A DNA stretch of 64,000 nucleotides from Lentisphaeria bacterium (GTDB taxonomy: Bacteria; Verrucomicrobiota; Lentisphaeria; Victivallales; Victivallaceae), in the NCBI GenBank assembly GCA_017507125.1, contig JAFWBQ010000092.1, positions 20,631 through 84,630 of the forward strand, given 5' to 3'. Shown here piece by piece: positions 43,436 through 51,471 of the stretch. The notes below the pieces were generated by a model that ran no database searches, was not told the DNA's origin, and saw nothing but the letters and a program-made list of their open reading frames with translations. How positions within the stretch are numbered: the first letter of the stretch is position 1; each line of letters opens with the position of its first letter. The translations under genes and the position numbers were made by a program.

Positions 43436-44641
43436 TCAATAACGTTTCTGTTTGCTGCGGGCGAGAACGCGGAGACGCAGGGCATTGAGTTTGATGAAGC
43501 CGGCTGCATCTTTGTGATCGTAGGTGTTTCCGTCTTCTTCAAAGCTGGCAATAGCGTCATCATAGAGGCTGTACTCGGAACGGCGTCCGGTGACGTGGCA
43601 GGCGCCTTTGTAAAGTTTGACGCGGACGTCGCCGGTGACATATTTCTGGCTTTCGGTGATCATGACCTGGAGCATCTCACGCTCGGGGGCGAACCAGAAA
43701 CCGTTGTAGATCATATCAGCGTAACGGGGGATCAGACTGTCGCGCAGATGCATGACTTCACGATCCAGAGTGATCTCTTCCAGACCGCGGTGGGCCTTGG
43801 AAAGAATGGTACCGGCGGGGGTCTCATAGACACCGCGGGATTTCATTCCCACGAAGCGGTTTTCAACGATGTCCACTCTGCCCACGGCGTGCTTCTTACC
43901 CATGGCGTTCAGGGTACGCATGATGTTGGCGGGGCTGTATTCAGTACCGTTGATTTTGACGGGAATACCTTTTTCAAAGGTGATGACCACATCTTCAGCG
44001 GTGTCGGCAGCCTTGGAAAGAGGCTCGGTCATGACGGCGATTTCTTCGGGAAGCTCCTGCCAGGGATCTTCCAGAATACCGCCTTCAAAGCTGATGTGCA
44101 GCAGATTGCGGTCCATGCTGTAGGGTTTCTTGGCGGAGACATTGATGGGAATGTTCTGCTCTTTGGCGTATTCGATCATATCCAGACGGCCGGTGAAGTG
44201 CCAGTTGGGATCGCGCCAGGCGGCGATGATCTTGATGGAGGGATCAATGGCATTGGCGTTCAGCTCAAAACGAACCTGATCGTTGCCTTTTCCGGTGGCT
44301 CCGTGACAGATGGCATCGGCGCCCTCAGCCTTGGCGACTTCAACCAGACGCTTGGCGATGAGAGGACGGGCGATGGAAGTGCCCAGAAGGTAGTTGTTTT
44401 CATAGATGGCTTCACCCTGAAGCATGGGGAAGATGTAGTCACGGGCGAACTCTTCGTTGAGGTCATCAATAATGCACTTGCTGGCGCCGGTGGCGATAGC
44501 CTTGGCTTCGAGACCGTCAAGTTCCTCCTGCTGACCCACATCGGCACAGTAGCAGATGACTTCCGCATTGTAGGTCTCTTTGACCCACTTCACGATCACT
44601 GAGGTGTCCAGACCGCCGGAATAGGCAACGACAACTTTCAT
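43436..44641 (-). CDS. argG: argininosuccinate synthase
   Basis: The protein has 401 aa, the usual size. It opens with [16 protein letters not shown], the PP-loop for ATP binding, and contains [13 protein letters not shown] and the family block [12 protein letters not shown]. It joins citrulline and aspartate in arginine synthesis. It is the first gene of the minus-strand run argG-leuB-kinase-rnc-ADH-pfkB, behind the promoter at 44719-44747. AAGGAGC is 5 bases before the ATG. Confidence 0.97.
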   Translation of the reverse strand: MKVVVAYSGGLDTSVIVKWVKETYNAEVICYCADVGQQEELDGLEAKAIATGASKCIIDDLNEEFARDYIFPMLQGEAIYENNYLLGTSIARPLIAKRLVEVAKAEGADAICHGATGKGNDQVRFELNANAIDPSIKIIAAWRDPNWHFTGRLDMIEYAKEQNIPINVSAKKPYSMDRNLLHISFEGGILEDPWQELPEEIAVMTEPLSKAADTAEDVVITFEKGIPVKINGTEYSPANIMRTLNAMGKKHAVGRVDIVENRFVGMKSRGVYETPAGTILSKAHRGLEEITLDREVMHLRDSLIPRYADMIYNGFWFAPEREMLQVMITESQKYVTGDVRVKLYKGACHVTGRRSEYSLYDDAIASFEEDGNTYDHKDAAGFIKLNALRLRVLARSKQKRY

Positions 44642-44718
44642 TTTCAGCTCCTTCTATTTTGTTGCAGGACCGATGACTTTTTTTTCGTCAAAAAGTCCCT
44701 GTTGAATGTCAATTGGAT

Positions 44719-44747
44719 AATATAATATCTGAATGTTTTTTTTTCAA
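44719..44747 (-). promoter_or_regulatory. sigma70-type promoter of argG operon
   Basis: TTGAAA (44742-44747), 17 bp, TATATT (44719-44724) on the minus strand, about 78 bp before argG. Confidence 0.7.
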
Positions 44748-44756
44748 GGGCAGGAC

Positions 44757-44785
44757 TTGCAAAATAACCATTCCTGTGGTAAATT
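44757..44785 (+). promoter_or_regulatory. sigma70-type promoter of UDG-waaG operon
   Basis: TTGCAA (44757-44762), 17 bp, TAAATT (44780-44785), back to back with the argG promoter; the two -35 boxes are 9 bp apart. Confidence 0.6.
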
Positions 44786-44816
44786 ATTCTTTGAAACATC
44801 TATTGAGGAATCGCGA

Positions 44817-45647
44817 ATGACAGAATTTTTTGACCAACTGATAGAAACTTTGCAGAATGAAGCTCTCAGACGTCCGGGAGTGAATGCTTCTCAGGAGACT
44901 CTGAAAGAATTATTTTCTGACTCTCTCAGGAAAGATCTATCTCCTGAGCCGGATGCAGGTGTCTCTGATGTAAATCTTCATGCTTCTGCGGCTCCCCGGC
45001 CTTCGGGGAATTTTCCGCAGAGCGCCGGTCCCGCAGAGGAGAAGGCTGCTCCGGCGCAGCCGCTGATTCCGGGAACTCTGGAACATTTGGCAGAAACGGT
45101 CCGGCATTGTCGCGGATGCCAGTTGTGCAGAACCAGACTCAATGCTGTTCCGGGAGAGGGGAATCCTCATGCCAGACTTATGTTCATCGGTGAGGGACCC
45201 GGCGCGGATGAGGACCGTCAGGGACGCCCCTTTGTGGGCGCAGCAGGACAATTACTGGATAAAATGATCCTCGCCATGCAATTCCGGCGCGAAGATGTCT
45301 ATATCGCCAATATCGTCAAGTGCCGTCCTCCCCGGAACAGGGCGCCCATGCCCGAAGAAGCTGCCGCGTGTATCGGTTATCTGGAGCATCAGATCCGGAT
45401 GATAAAGCCGGAAGTCATCGTTGTCCTGGGGGCAACCGCCGCCCATTTTCTGCTCAAACGGGAAGAGGGGATCATGCGTCTGAGAGGCAGGTGGCTGGAG
45501 TATGACGGGATCCCTGTCATGCCCACCTTCCATCCCGCTTTTCTGCTGCGGCAGGAGTCTGCTAAAAGAGAAGCATGGGAGGATCTCAAGCAGGTCATGC
45601 GCCGCCTCGGTATCCAGATCCCTGTGCCAGGGAGGAGGGCGCGATGA
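44817..45647 (+). CDS. uracil-DNA glycosylase, family 4 (Fe-S)
   Basis: The protein has 276 aa. An N-terminal tail of about 90 residues is low in complexity, rich in Pro and Ala. The catalytic domain has GEGPGADED and PFVGAAGQLLDKM (motif 1), NIVKCRPPRNR, and HPAFLLRQ (motif 2). Cys in CRGCQLC, KCRPP and the Cys about 16 residues later are those expected to hold a [4Fe-4S] cluster. It removes uracil from DNA. ATG 44817 follows GAGGA by 9 bases. A family 1 UDG lies 7 kb downstream. Its stop overlaps waaG in ATGA. Confidence 0.93.
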   Translation: MTEFFDQLIETLQNEALRRPGVNASQETLKELFSDSLRKDLSPEPDAGVSDVNLHASAAPRPSGNFPQSAGPAEEKAAPAQPLIPGTLEHLAETVRHCRGCQLCRTRLNAVPGEGNPHARLMFIGEGPGADEDRQGRPFVGAAGQLLDKMILAMQFRREDVYIANIVKCRPPRNRAPMPEEAAACIGYLEHQIRMIKPEVIVVLGATAAHFLLKREEGIMRLRGRWLEYDGIPVMPTFHPAFLLRQESAKREAWEDLKQVMRRLGIQIPVPGRRAR

Positions 45648-46759
45648 GGATCGCTCTCGCCATTTTCAAATACTTCCCTCACGGCGGATTGCAGCGGGAT
45701 TTCATGCGGATCACCGATGTGCTTCTTGAAAGAGGACATGAGGTGACCGTTTTTACACGCAGTTTTGAGGGAACTCCCCCCGCCGGACTCAAAGTGGAGA
45801 TCCTTAAAGTTGCCGCACTCACCAATCACGGCAAGGCCGCTGAATTCGGAAGACTTTTTAAACATGCCGCCGCAGGATTTGATCTGCGCTTTGCTTTCAA
45901 CCGTATCCCCGGAGCTGATTTCTACTTTGCCGCCGATAACTGTATCATGAGTGAAGCGCTTTCGGCTTATCCTGAATGGTTCCTCAAGCTCTCTCCCCGG
46001 CACCGGGCGATCATCGCTCAGGAAAGAGAAGTTGTTGCTAAAGGGGGACATACGAAGATTTTTTATATCGCCGACAAGCAGAAGCAGGATTATCAGAAGT
46101 TTTACGGAACTGAAGAGGAACGCTTTTTTTATCTTCCTCCGGGACTTAATGATGCCTGTTTCAGAACGGCTGATGCGGAAAATTTGCGAAAAGAGAAAAG
46201 AGAGGCACTTCTCATTGCCGATGATGAACTTCTTCTTCTGCTCATAGGTTCTTTCTTTGAGGGAAAAGGGGCAGACCGTCTGCTGAAAGCCGCAGGCGCA
46301 CTGCCGGAGGCGCTGAAGCAGAAATGCAAAATTGCCATCGTGGGGAACATGCCGCGCAAACCATGTGAAAAAGAGTGCCGCAGATCCGGGATCGAATTAA
46401 AAAATCTTTTGATGCCGGGGGCTTCTGATGATGTCCCCAAGTGGCTGCTTGCAGCAGATTTGATGGTGCATCCCGCCCGGAAAGAAGCTGCCGGTTCCGT
46501 GATCGTTGAGGCTCTTGCCGCCGGATTGCCCGTCATCGCTTCGGGGGAGTGCGGATTTGCCAACTTTGCCGCCGATGCAGGCGGCTGTGCTTTGAAACTG
46601 CCTTTTGAACAGGAAGAACTGAATGGAAAACTCAGGCAATTTCTTGAACCGGAAAAACTTGCACAATTGAAAGCTGATGCCCTTGCTTACAGCTCAAAAG
46701 CGGACTTCCGCCGTCGTGCCGCCGCCGCAGTTGATATACTGGAGCAATATCATGGTTGA
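45644..46759 (+). CDS. waaG: LPS core glucosyltransferase WaaG-like (GT4)
   Basis: The protein has 371 aa. From memory it aligns along its length with E. coli WaaG: KYFPHGGLQRDFMRI at the start, YFAADNC, RHRAIIAQER, LPPGLND, and near the end HPARKEAAGSVIVEALAAGLP with the GT4 EX7E pattern. WaaG adds the first glucose to heptose II in the LPS core. ATG 45644 overlaps the UDG stop by 4 bases, and the gene's end overlaps the permease by 8, so translation is coupled. No other core LPS transferases are next to it. Confidence 0.92.
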   Translation: MRIALAIFKYFPHGGLQRDFMRITDVLLERGHEVTVFTRSFEGTPPAGLKVEILKVAALTNHGKAAEFGRLFKHAAAGFDLRFAFNRIPGADFYFAADNCIMSEALSAYPEWFLKLSPRHRAIIAQEREVVAKGGHTKIFYIADKQKQDYQKFYGTEEERFFYLPPGLNDACFRTADAENLRKEKREALLIADDELLLLLIGSFFEGKGADRLLKAAGALPEALKQKCKIAIVGNMPRKPCEKECRRSGIELKNLLMPGASDDVPKWLLAADLMVHPARKEAAGSVIVEALAAGLPVIASGECGFANFAADAGGCALKLPFEQEELNGKLRQFLEPEKLAQLKADALAYSSKADFRRRAAAAVDILEQYHG

Positions 46760-47891
46760 ATATATTCTTCGCCGCTCCGGATATTCTCTGCTGATTATTC
46801 TCGGTGTGTTGATGCTGACTTTTCTGCTGTTCAATGTGGGGGCAGGGGACCCTGCGGGAGCTGTTCTCGGTAAGAATGCAACGCCGGCTGAAATAGAGGG
46901 GCTGCGCCGCCGTCTGGGAAGTGATCTGCCCCTTTTTTACGGACACTACTGCCGCAGCGAAGCGTTCCGGGAATCCCCGGCGGGCAGCGGCGTTTACAAA
47001 CGCGTTTTTGGTGAGGAAAAAATATATGCCCGGTGTGACGCCGGAATGGTTGAAGTCAAAGGAAATGAATTCAAAGGTGCCCCCGGAACACTGTTTTACC
47101 GGTACCAAAGTAACGGATTCAATTCCCAGTTTCTCAGAACACTTCAGGAACTTGTTTCATTTTCCAAAGATTTTCCTTACGTCAGTTTTTTCAACTTCGG
47201 GGAAAGTCTGGTCACCCGGGAGCCTGTAAAAGAGATCCTGTGGCGGGGAATGAAGGTTTCTCTGCTGCTGATGCTGCCTGTGTTTTTCGGTGAAATGCTT
47301 TTCGGAATCGCCTTCGCCCTCGTTGCCGCCGCGTTCCGCAACCGCTGGCCCGACAGATTGCTGCTGATCCTTTCTGTGGCGGGAATGAGTGTCAGCTATG
47401 TGGTCATCATCATCATGGCGCAGTGGTTTCTCGGATACCGCTGGGGCGTTTTCCCCTTGTGGGGATTTGAAAGTGCCGCAAATCTGCTGCTGCCGGTGAC
47501 TGTCGGCATCATCAGCGGAATTGGAGCCAATGTCCGCTTTTACCGGACTGTTTTTGTCGATGAACTGGGGAAAGAGTATTTGAGGACCGCTACTGCAAAA
47601 GGTGTTTCCCCCCTGAGGGTTTTCGGGGTGCATCTGCTCCGTAACGCCGCTTTGCAGATCATCACCCGCGCCGGGAGTTCTCTGCCCTTCATTTTTACCG
47701 GGAGTTTGCTCCTTGAATCCTTTTTCGGGATCCCCGGACTGGGATTTGCCGGAATTGAGGCTCTTTATAATTCGGATATAGCTTTGCTTAAAGCACTGGT
47801 GGTGCTGAGTGCTCTGCTTTTTGTTGTCATAAATCTGCTTTGTGATCTTGTCTACGCGTGGGCGGATCCCCGGGTACGGGTAACTGCATGA
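46752..47891 (+). CDS. orphan ABC transporter permease, OppB/DppB type, with periplasmic insertion
   Basis: The protein has 379 aa. TM1 is YSLLIILGVLMLTFLLF, then GAGDPAG as in peptide permeases. Between residues ~55 and 145 there is an inserted hydrophilic stretch, with GSGVYKRVFGEEKIY and FSKDFPYVSFFNFG, absent from typical OppB. The remaining helices and the EAA-type loop TATAKGVSPLRVFGVHLLRN are intact, ending in YAWADPRVRV. Partner OppC, ATPase and binding-protein genes are missing here. It overlaps waaG by 8 bases. Its substrate is unknown; genetic coupling hints at an envelope role. Confidence 0.87.
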   Translation: MVEYILRRSGYSLLIILGVLMLTFLLFNVGAGDPAGAVLGKNATPAEIEGLRRRLGSDLPLFYGHYCRSEAFRESPAGSGVYKRVFGEEKIYARCDAGMVEVKGNEFKGAPGTLFYRYQSNGFNSQFLRTLQELVSFSKDFPYVSFFNFGESLVTREPVKEILWRGMKVSLLLMLPVFFGEMLFGIAFALVAAAFRNRWPDRLLLILSVAGMSVSYVVIIIMAQWFLGYRWGVFPLWGFESAANLLLPVTVGIISGIGANVRFYRTVFVDELGKEYLRTATAKGVSPLRVFGVHLLRNAALQIITRAGSSLPFIFTGSLLLESFFGIPGLGFAGIEALYNSDIALLKALVVLSALLFVVINLLCDLVYAWADPRVRVTA

Positions 47892-47916
47892 ATTTAAAAG
47901 AGATTGAGAAAAAACG

Positions 47917-48585
47917 ATGAAAATAGAACTCCATATCCATACCTACGGCTTTTCATACTGCGGAAAACTTTCCGTTGAGGAAATTGTGGAACTTTACAGT
48001 AAGGCAGGCTATGACGCCATAGTGATCACCAATCACTTCAACAGCATTTCCCGGCAGTGGTTTGAAAACAACGGCGGTGTTGATTATCTCAAATCCTATT
48101 TTGATACCATCCGCCAGGGAGCTGAATTGGGAAAAAAGCACAATTTGCTTGTTTTGGGCGGATTTGAACTCCGTTTCAATGAAAATTCCAATGACTATCT
48201 CGTTTACGGAATGACGGAGGAGATGTGTCAGGATCATGAAAAGATTTTTGCCATGACTCCCCGTGAGTTCAAGGCTTTCGCCGATGAGAACGGCATACTT
48301 TTTTATCAGGCCCATCCTTTCCGCAACGGTATAACTGTTGTTGCTCCGGAGTGTCTTTTCGGGATCGAAGTTTTGAATACCCATCCCCGCCATGACAGCC
48401 GCAATGACATTGCTCTTGCCTGGGCGGAAAAATATGGACTGCACAAGATCGCCGGGTCGGATTGTCATCAGAAAGTGGATGTGGGGAGCAGTGCCGTATT
48501 TACAGACTATCCCGTCAAAAATATAAACGATCTTGTTTATGTGCTGAAAAATGATCTTTACACTTTTGGTGTAAACGAAAAATGA
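47917..48585 (+). CDS. PHP domain phosphoesterase-like protein
   Basis: The protein has 222 aa. The metal-binding PHP motifs are clear: ELHIHTYGFSYCG, VITNHFNS, an internal Glu in GGFELRF, YQAHPFRNG and GSDCHQ. It is a free-standing PHP protein like YciV/RNase AM relatives but shorter. Likely reactions are phosphoester hydrolysis on nucleotides or sugar phosphates. It lies 25 bp after the permease and is the last gene of the UDG-waaG unit, with a hairpin just behind. Confidence 0.85.
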   Translation: MKIELHIHTYGFSYCGKLSVEEIVELYSKAGYDAIVITNHFNSISRQWFENNGGVDYLKSYFDTIRQGAELGKKHNLLVLGGFELRFNENSNDYLVYGMTEEMCQDHEKIFAMTPREFKAFADENGILFYQAHPFRNGITVVAPECLFGIEVLNTHPRHDSRNDIALAWAEKYGLHKIAGSDCHQKVDVGSSAVFTDYPVKNINDLVYVLKNDLYTFGVNEK

Positions 48586-48586
48586 T

Positions 48587-48613
48587 CCCCGGCAGTTGTT
48601 GGATCTGCCGGGG
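48587..48613. terminator. hairpin terminator between convergent operons
   Basis: CCCCGGCAG (48587-48595) and CTGCCGGGG (48605-48613) form a perfect 9-bp stem with a 9-base loop. On the minus strand ATCATTTTTC follows, so it best serves the lpxC-fabZ-dehydrogenase unit; it probably also stops the PHP transcript. Confidence 0.75.
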
Positions 48614-48637
48614 ACGCAAAGGAAAAATGAGGCTGTT

Positions 48638-49588
48638 TCAGACCAGACGGTTCAAATTTCCGCCTGCGATGAAAGAACGCAGGTTTTCTCTTGCTGTATT
48701 GAACAGTCTCATGCGTGCCTCAACTGTCGCCCAGGCTGTGTGGGGCGTGATGCGGCAGCGGGGATGATGGAGCAGAGGATGATCCGCCGGCGGCGGCTCG
48801 GTGCTCAAAACATCCAGACCCGCGCCGGAGATCTTGCCGGAGTCAAGAGCTTCACGGAGCGCTTTTTCATCAATAAGTCCGCCCCGTGAGGTGTTGAGCA
48901 GAATGGCTCCCTCTTTCATGCAGGAAATGGTGCGCTCATTGATCATCCGGGTATTTTCCGGGAAAAGAGGACAATGGAGCGACACGATATCACTTATCTG
49001 AAGCAGCTCTTCAAACTCTGCACATACCTTGACCTGAGGCATATCCACCTTTGAGGGAGTTCTTGTGAATACAGCAACGGACATCCCGAAAGCCAAAGCG
49101 ATTTCAGTCACTTTGCGGGCAATGGCACCGAATCCGACAACGCCCATCGTTTTACCGGTCAGCTCCACCTGAGGGGTCAGCACCTGGCAGAAATCCCGGG
49201 AGGTGCTCCAATCATAGCGGGCATGGAGTTCCACCTCTCTGGCGAGATTGAGCAGCAGCGCGAAGGTATGCTGTGCCACGCTGTCAGTGCTGTAAGCCGG
49301 GACATTGGTCACAGCCACTCCCGCCCGACGGCAGCTTTCCAAATCGACCACATTGTATCCTGTTGCCAGAACACCGATATATTTGAGTTTGGGGAGCTGT
49401 TCCAGAAGTTCCCGGCTGATGAGCGTTTTGTTGATGAGAAGTGCATCTGCATCAACAGCGCGGGCTGCGACTTCTCCGGGAGCGGTACGGGGAAACGCAA
49501 GAAAATCCCCTTCGCCGCTCCAGAAAGAAGCGTCTATGAGATGGTCAAAGTTTGAAACATAATCCTCAAGCTGGACTATTTTGAACAT
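48638..49588 (-). CDS. D-2-hydroxyacid dehydrogenase (glycerate/phosphoglycerate type)
   Basis: The protein has 316 aa. The Rossmann motif VGFGAIARKV and the catalytic set are present: Arg in LLNTSRGGLIDE, the following Glu in GLDVLSTEPP, and His in ITPHTAW. This is the family of hydroxypyruvate/glycerate, lactate and 3-phosphoglycerate dehydrogenases; the length without an ACT domain suggests glycerate dehydrogenase or a close relative. It lies 2 bp after fabZ, so it is probably the third gene of the lpxC unit, which is an unusual place for it. Confidence 0.87.
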   Translation of the reverse strand: MFKIVQLEDYVSNFDHLIDASFWSGEGDFLAFPRTAPGEVAARAVDADALLINKTLISRELLEQLPKLKYIGVLATGYNVVDLESCRRAGVAVTNVPAYSTDSVAQHTFALLLNLAREVELHARYDWSTSRDFCQVLTPQVELTGKTMGVVGFGAIARKVTEIALAFGMSVAVFTRTPSKVDMPQVKVCAEFEELLQISDIVSLHCPLFPENTRMINERTISCMKEGAILLNTSRGGLIDEKALREALDSGKISGAGLDVLSTEPPPADHPLLHHPRCRITPHTAWATVEARMRLFNTARENLRSFIAGGNLNRLV

Positions 49589-49590
49589 TT

Positions 49591-50502
49591 TTACGCATCC
49601 ACGATGGCAAACATGATGGCACTTTTGAAAACTTCGACCCCATCGACGGTCATGCGGCAGCTGCCTTTGCCGAAGCGGGATTTTGAAGGAGGCAGATCAC
49701 ATTCGATGACCAGCTGATCGCCGGGAACAACGGGGGCCAGAGACTCAGCATTGTCAATAGACATGAAAAAACCCAGTTTGCCGGCATTTTCAGGACGCGA
49801 AAGCACACAGGCGCATCCCGCCTGGGCTCCGATTTCGCAGAGCAGGTTTTCAGGTATGACAGGCGTTGTCATGCCGCTGAAAATGGGTTCGTCTGCTGCC
49901 ACGTTTTTCACGGCAGTGATGGTGGTGCCCTCTTCTTTCAAAACATAGTCAATGAGCAGGAAGGGATAACGGTGGGGCATGAGAGCCTTGGTCTGCTCCT
50001 CATTGAGTTTGAGTTCTCCAACCCGGTCGGCGGCATTGAAAAGCTCAGGGATGGCTTTAGGGGCGGGCAGGGGGCGGACTGCCAAAGTGAATTGGCTGTC
50101 ACAGGCAGCTCCTGAAGCATTGGAAATTTCTGCCTTGAAAGAAAGTTCTCTATCGGCTTCTGTCACAAGTTCCACTTCGATTTTGATCCGGTCCCCGGGA
50201 ACGTTGGGGCGGCGGAACCGGGTTTTTCCCATGCTCTTGATATAGATCTGTTCATCCGCAGAGGGCGCAAGTTTCTCTGCACCCAGAAGTTCTGCGAGCT
50301 GACGCATGGCTTCAAGCTGAAGCACGCCGGGCATAATGGGGTGGTTGGGGAAGTGTCCGTTGAAAAACTCTTCATTGTTGGTCAGGTTTTTTACTGCCAC
50401 AGCGTGAGTTTCATCAATGATCTCCGCACGGTCAAGCATCAGACGCTGACTCCATACCGGAAGAGCTTTTTTCAGTTCACAAACATCGTACAATTTACCC
50501 AT
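49591..50502 (-). CDS. tandem FabZ-like hydroxyacyl-ACP dehydratase (second domain degenerate)
   Basis: The protein has 303 aa with two hotdog domains. The first (1 to ~145) has GHFPNHPIMPGVLQLEAM with catalytic His50 and Glu64. The second (~160-303) begins MPHRYPFLLID like classic FabZ, but the active-site loop reads SGMTTPVIPENLLCEIG: the His is gone and only the Glu remains. FabZ removes water from 3-hydroxyacyl-ACP in fatty acid synthesis. GAGGAG 9 bases before ATG 50502 fixes the start. It is 25 bp after lpxC, in keeping with the lipid A and fatty acid branch point. Confidence 0.87.
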   Translation of the reverse strand: MGKLYDVCELKKALPVWSQRLMLDRAEIIDETHAVAVKNLTNNEEFFNGHFPNHPIMPGVLQLEAMRQLAELLGAEKLAPSADEQIYIKSMGKTRFRRPNVPGDRIKIEVELVTEADRELSFKAEISNASGAACDSQFTLAVRPLPAPKAIPELFNAADRVGELKLNEEQTKALMPHRYPFLLIDYVLKEEGTTITAVKNVAADEPIFSGMTTPVIPENLLCEIGAQAGCACVLSRPENAGKLGFFMSIDNAESLAPVVPGDQLVIECDLPPSKSRFGKGSCRMTVDGVEVFKSAIMFAIVDA

Positions 50503-50527
50503 GGGGTTCTTTCTCCTCTTTATTTTT

Positions 50528-51379
50528 TTATGCCTGAGCAGAGGCAAGTTCGATAAGTTTTTTGGAAAGTTCAACGTTTTTAGGATGTCCGGGGCGGATA
50601 GCGATAATTCTGCCTGTGAGACGCATGCCGGTGAGTTTGAGATCTCCAATCATGTCAAGTATCTTATGGCGGACGATCTCGTTCTGGAAACGCAGTTGTT
50701 CTTTGCAGATGATGGCGCCGTCGTGGATGATCGCTGCTGCATCAAGACTGCCCCCCTTGACCAATCCCATGGCGAGGAGCTGCTTCAGATCTGCGAAGTT
50801 GACAAAGGTACGTCCGGGGGCGATTTCAGTCACATAGCTCTCTTGGTTGAGTTCATATTCAAAAAACTGGGGATCAATAGGGCAGCCCTTGAATGAGGTG
50901 ACGCATGATATGGTCAGCTTTTCGCTGTCAGGAAACATGGCGATTTGAGTCTGACCGCCCTGGATGAGGATCGGATGAGGGGGCGTGAAGGTTTTGACTT
51001 CTGCATCCTGTTCAACAGTACCGCCTGCTTCGGCAATCATATTGCAGTAGGGGAGCGAGCTGCCGTCGGCAATGGGGGGCTCAAGACCATCCATTTCGAC
51101 GATACAATTGTCGATTTCCCACGCATGGAGTGCTGAAAGAATATGTTCCACGGTGTAGACTATGGCCGTTTTTGATACAGCAATGGTGGTACCGCGTTGA
51201 ACATCGACCACACATTGTGCCAGTCCCGGGATCATGGGACGCTCCGGCAGATCGACACGGCAGAAGAGGATCCCTGTGTTGACAGGAGCCGGAGTGATCC
51301 GCAAAGTTGCCCGCACGCCGGTATGAAGCGCAATGCCGGAAAATTGGGCACTTCCGGCCAAAGTTTTCTGTTTTTTCAT
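50528..51379 (-). CDS. lpxC: UDP-3-O-acyl-N-acetylglucosamine deacetylase
   Basis: The protein has 283 aa. It starts TLAGSAQFSGIALHTGV; the zinc site is formed by His in VEHILSALHAWEIDN and by His and Asp in RHKILDMIGDLKL. PPIADGSSLPY matches the substrate-binding region. It catalyses the first committed step of lipid A synthesis, showing an LPS-type outer membrane. In Bacteroidota LpxC and FabZ are fused; here they are adjacent separate genes. It is the first gene of its operon, behind the promoter at 51425-51454. Confidence 0.95.
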   Translation of the reverse strand: MKKQKTLAGSAQFSGIALHTGVRATLRITPAPVNTGILFCRVDLPERPMIPGLAQCVVDVQRGTTIAVSKTAIVYTVEHILSALHAWEIDNCIVEMDGLEPPIADGSSLPYCNMIAEAGGTVEQDAEVKTFTPPHPILIQGGQTQIAMFPDSEKLTISCVTSFKGCPIDPQFFEYELNQESYVTEIAPGRTFVNFADLKQLLAMGLVKGGSLDAAAIIHDGAIICKEQLRFQNEIVRHKILDMIGDLKLTGMRLTGRIIAIRPGHPKNVELSKKLIELASAQA

Positions 51380-51404
51380 ATTTTTTTATCTTTTTGATTT
51401 GACT

Positions 51405-51432
51405 TTGACACATTCATGCATCATAATATAAT
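51405..51432 (+). promoter_or_regulatory. sigma70-type promoter of miaA
   Basis: TTGACA (51405-51410), 16 bp, TATAAT (51427-51432). Its -10 overlaps the -10 of the divergent lpxC promoter. Confidence 0.6.
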
Positions 51433-51454
51433 ACCTGACAGGGGGGAATTTCAA
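51425..51454 (-). promoter_or_regulatory. sigma70-type promoter of lpxC operon
   Basis: TTGAAA (51449-51454), 18 bp, TATATT (51425-51430) on the minus strand. Confidence 0.6.
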
Positions 51455-51471
51455 ATTGAAAGTTGTTTTTT

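Noticed and set aside
43514..44602. Long plus-strand open frame (362 codons) opposite argG
   Set aside because: It is an antisense shadow of argG: no ribosome site, no recognisable motif, Gly/Val/Asp-rich composition from the complement of conserved codons.
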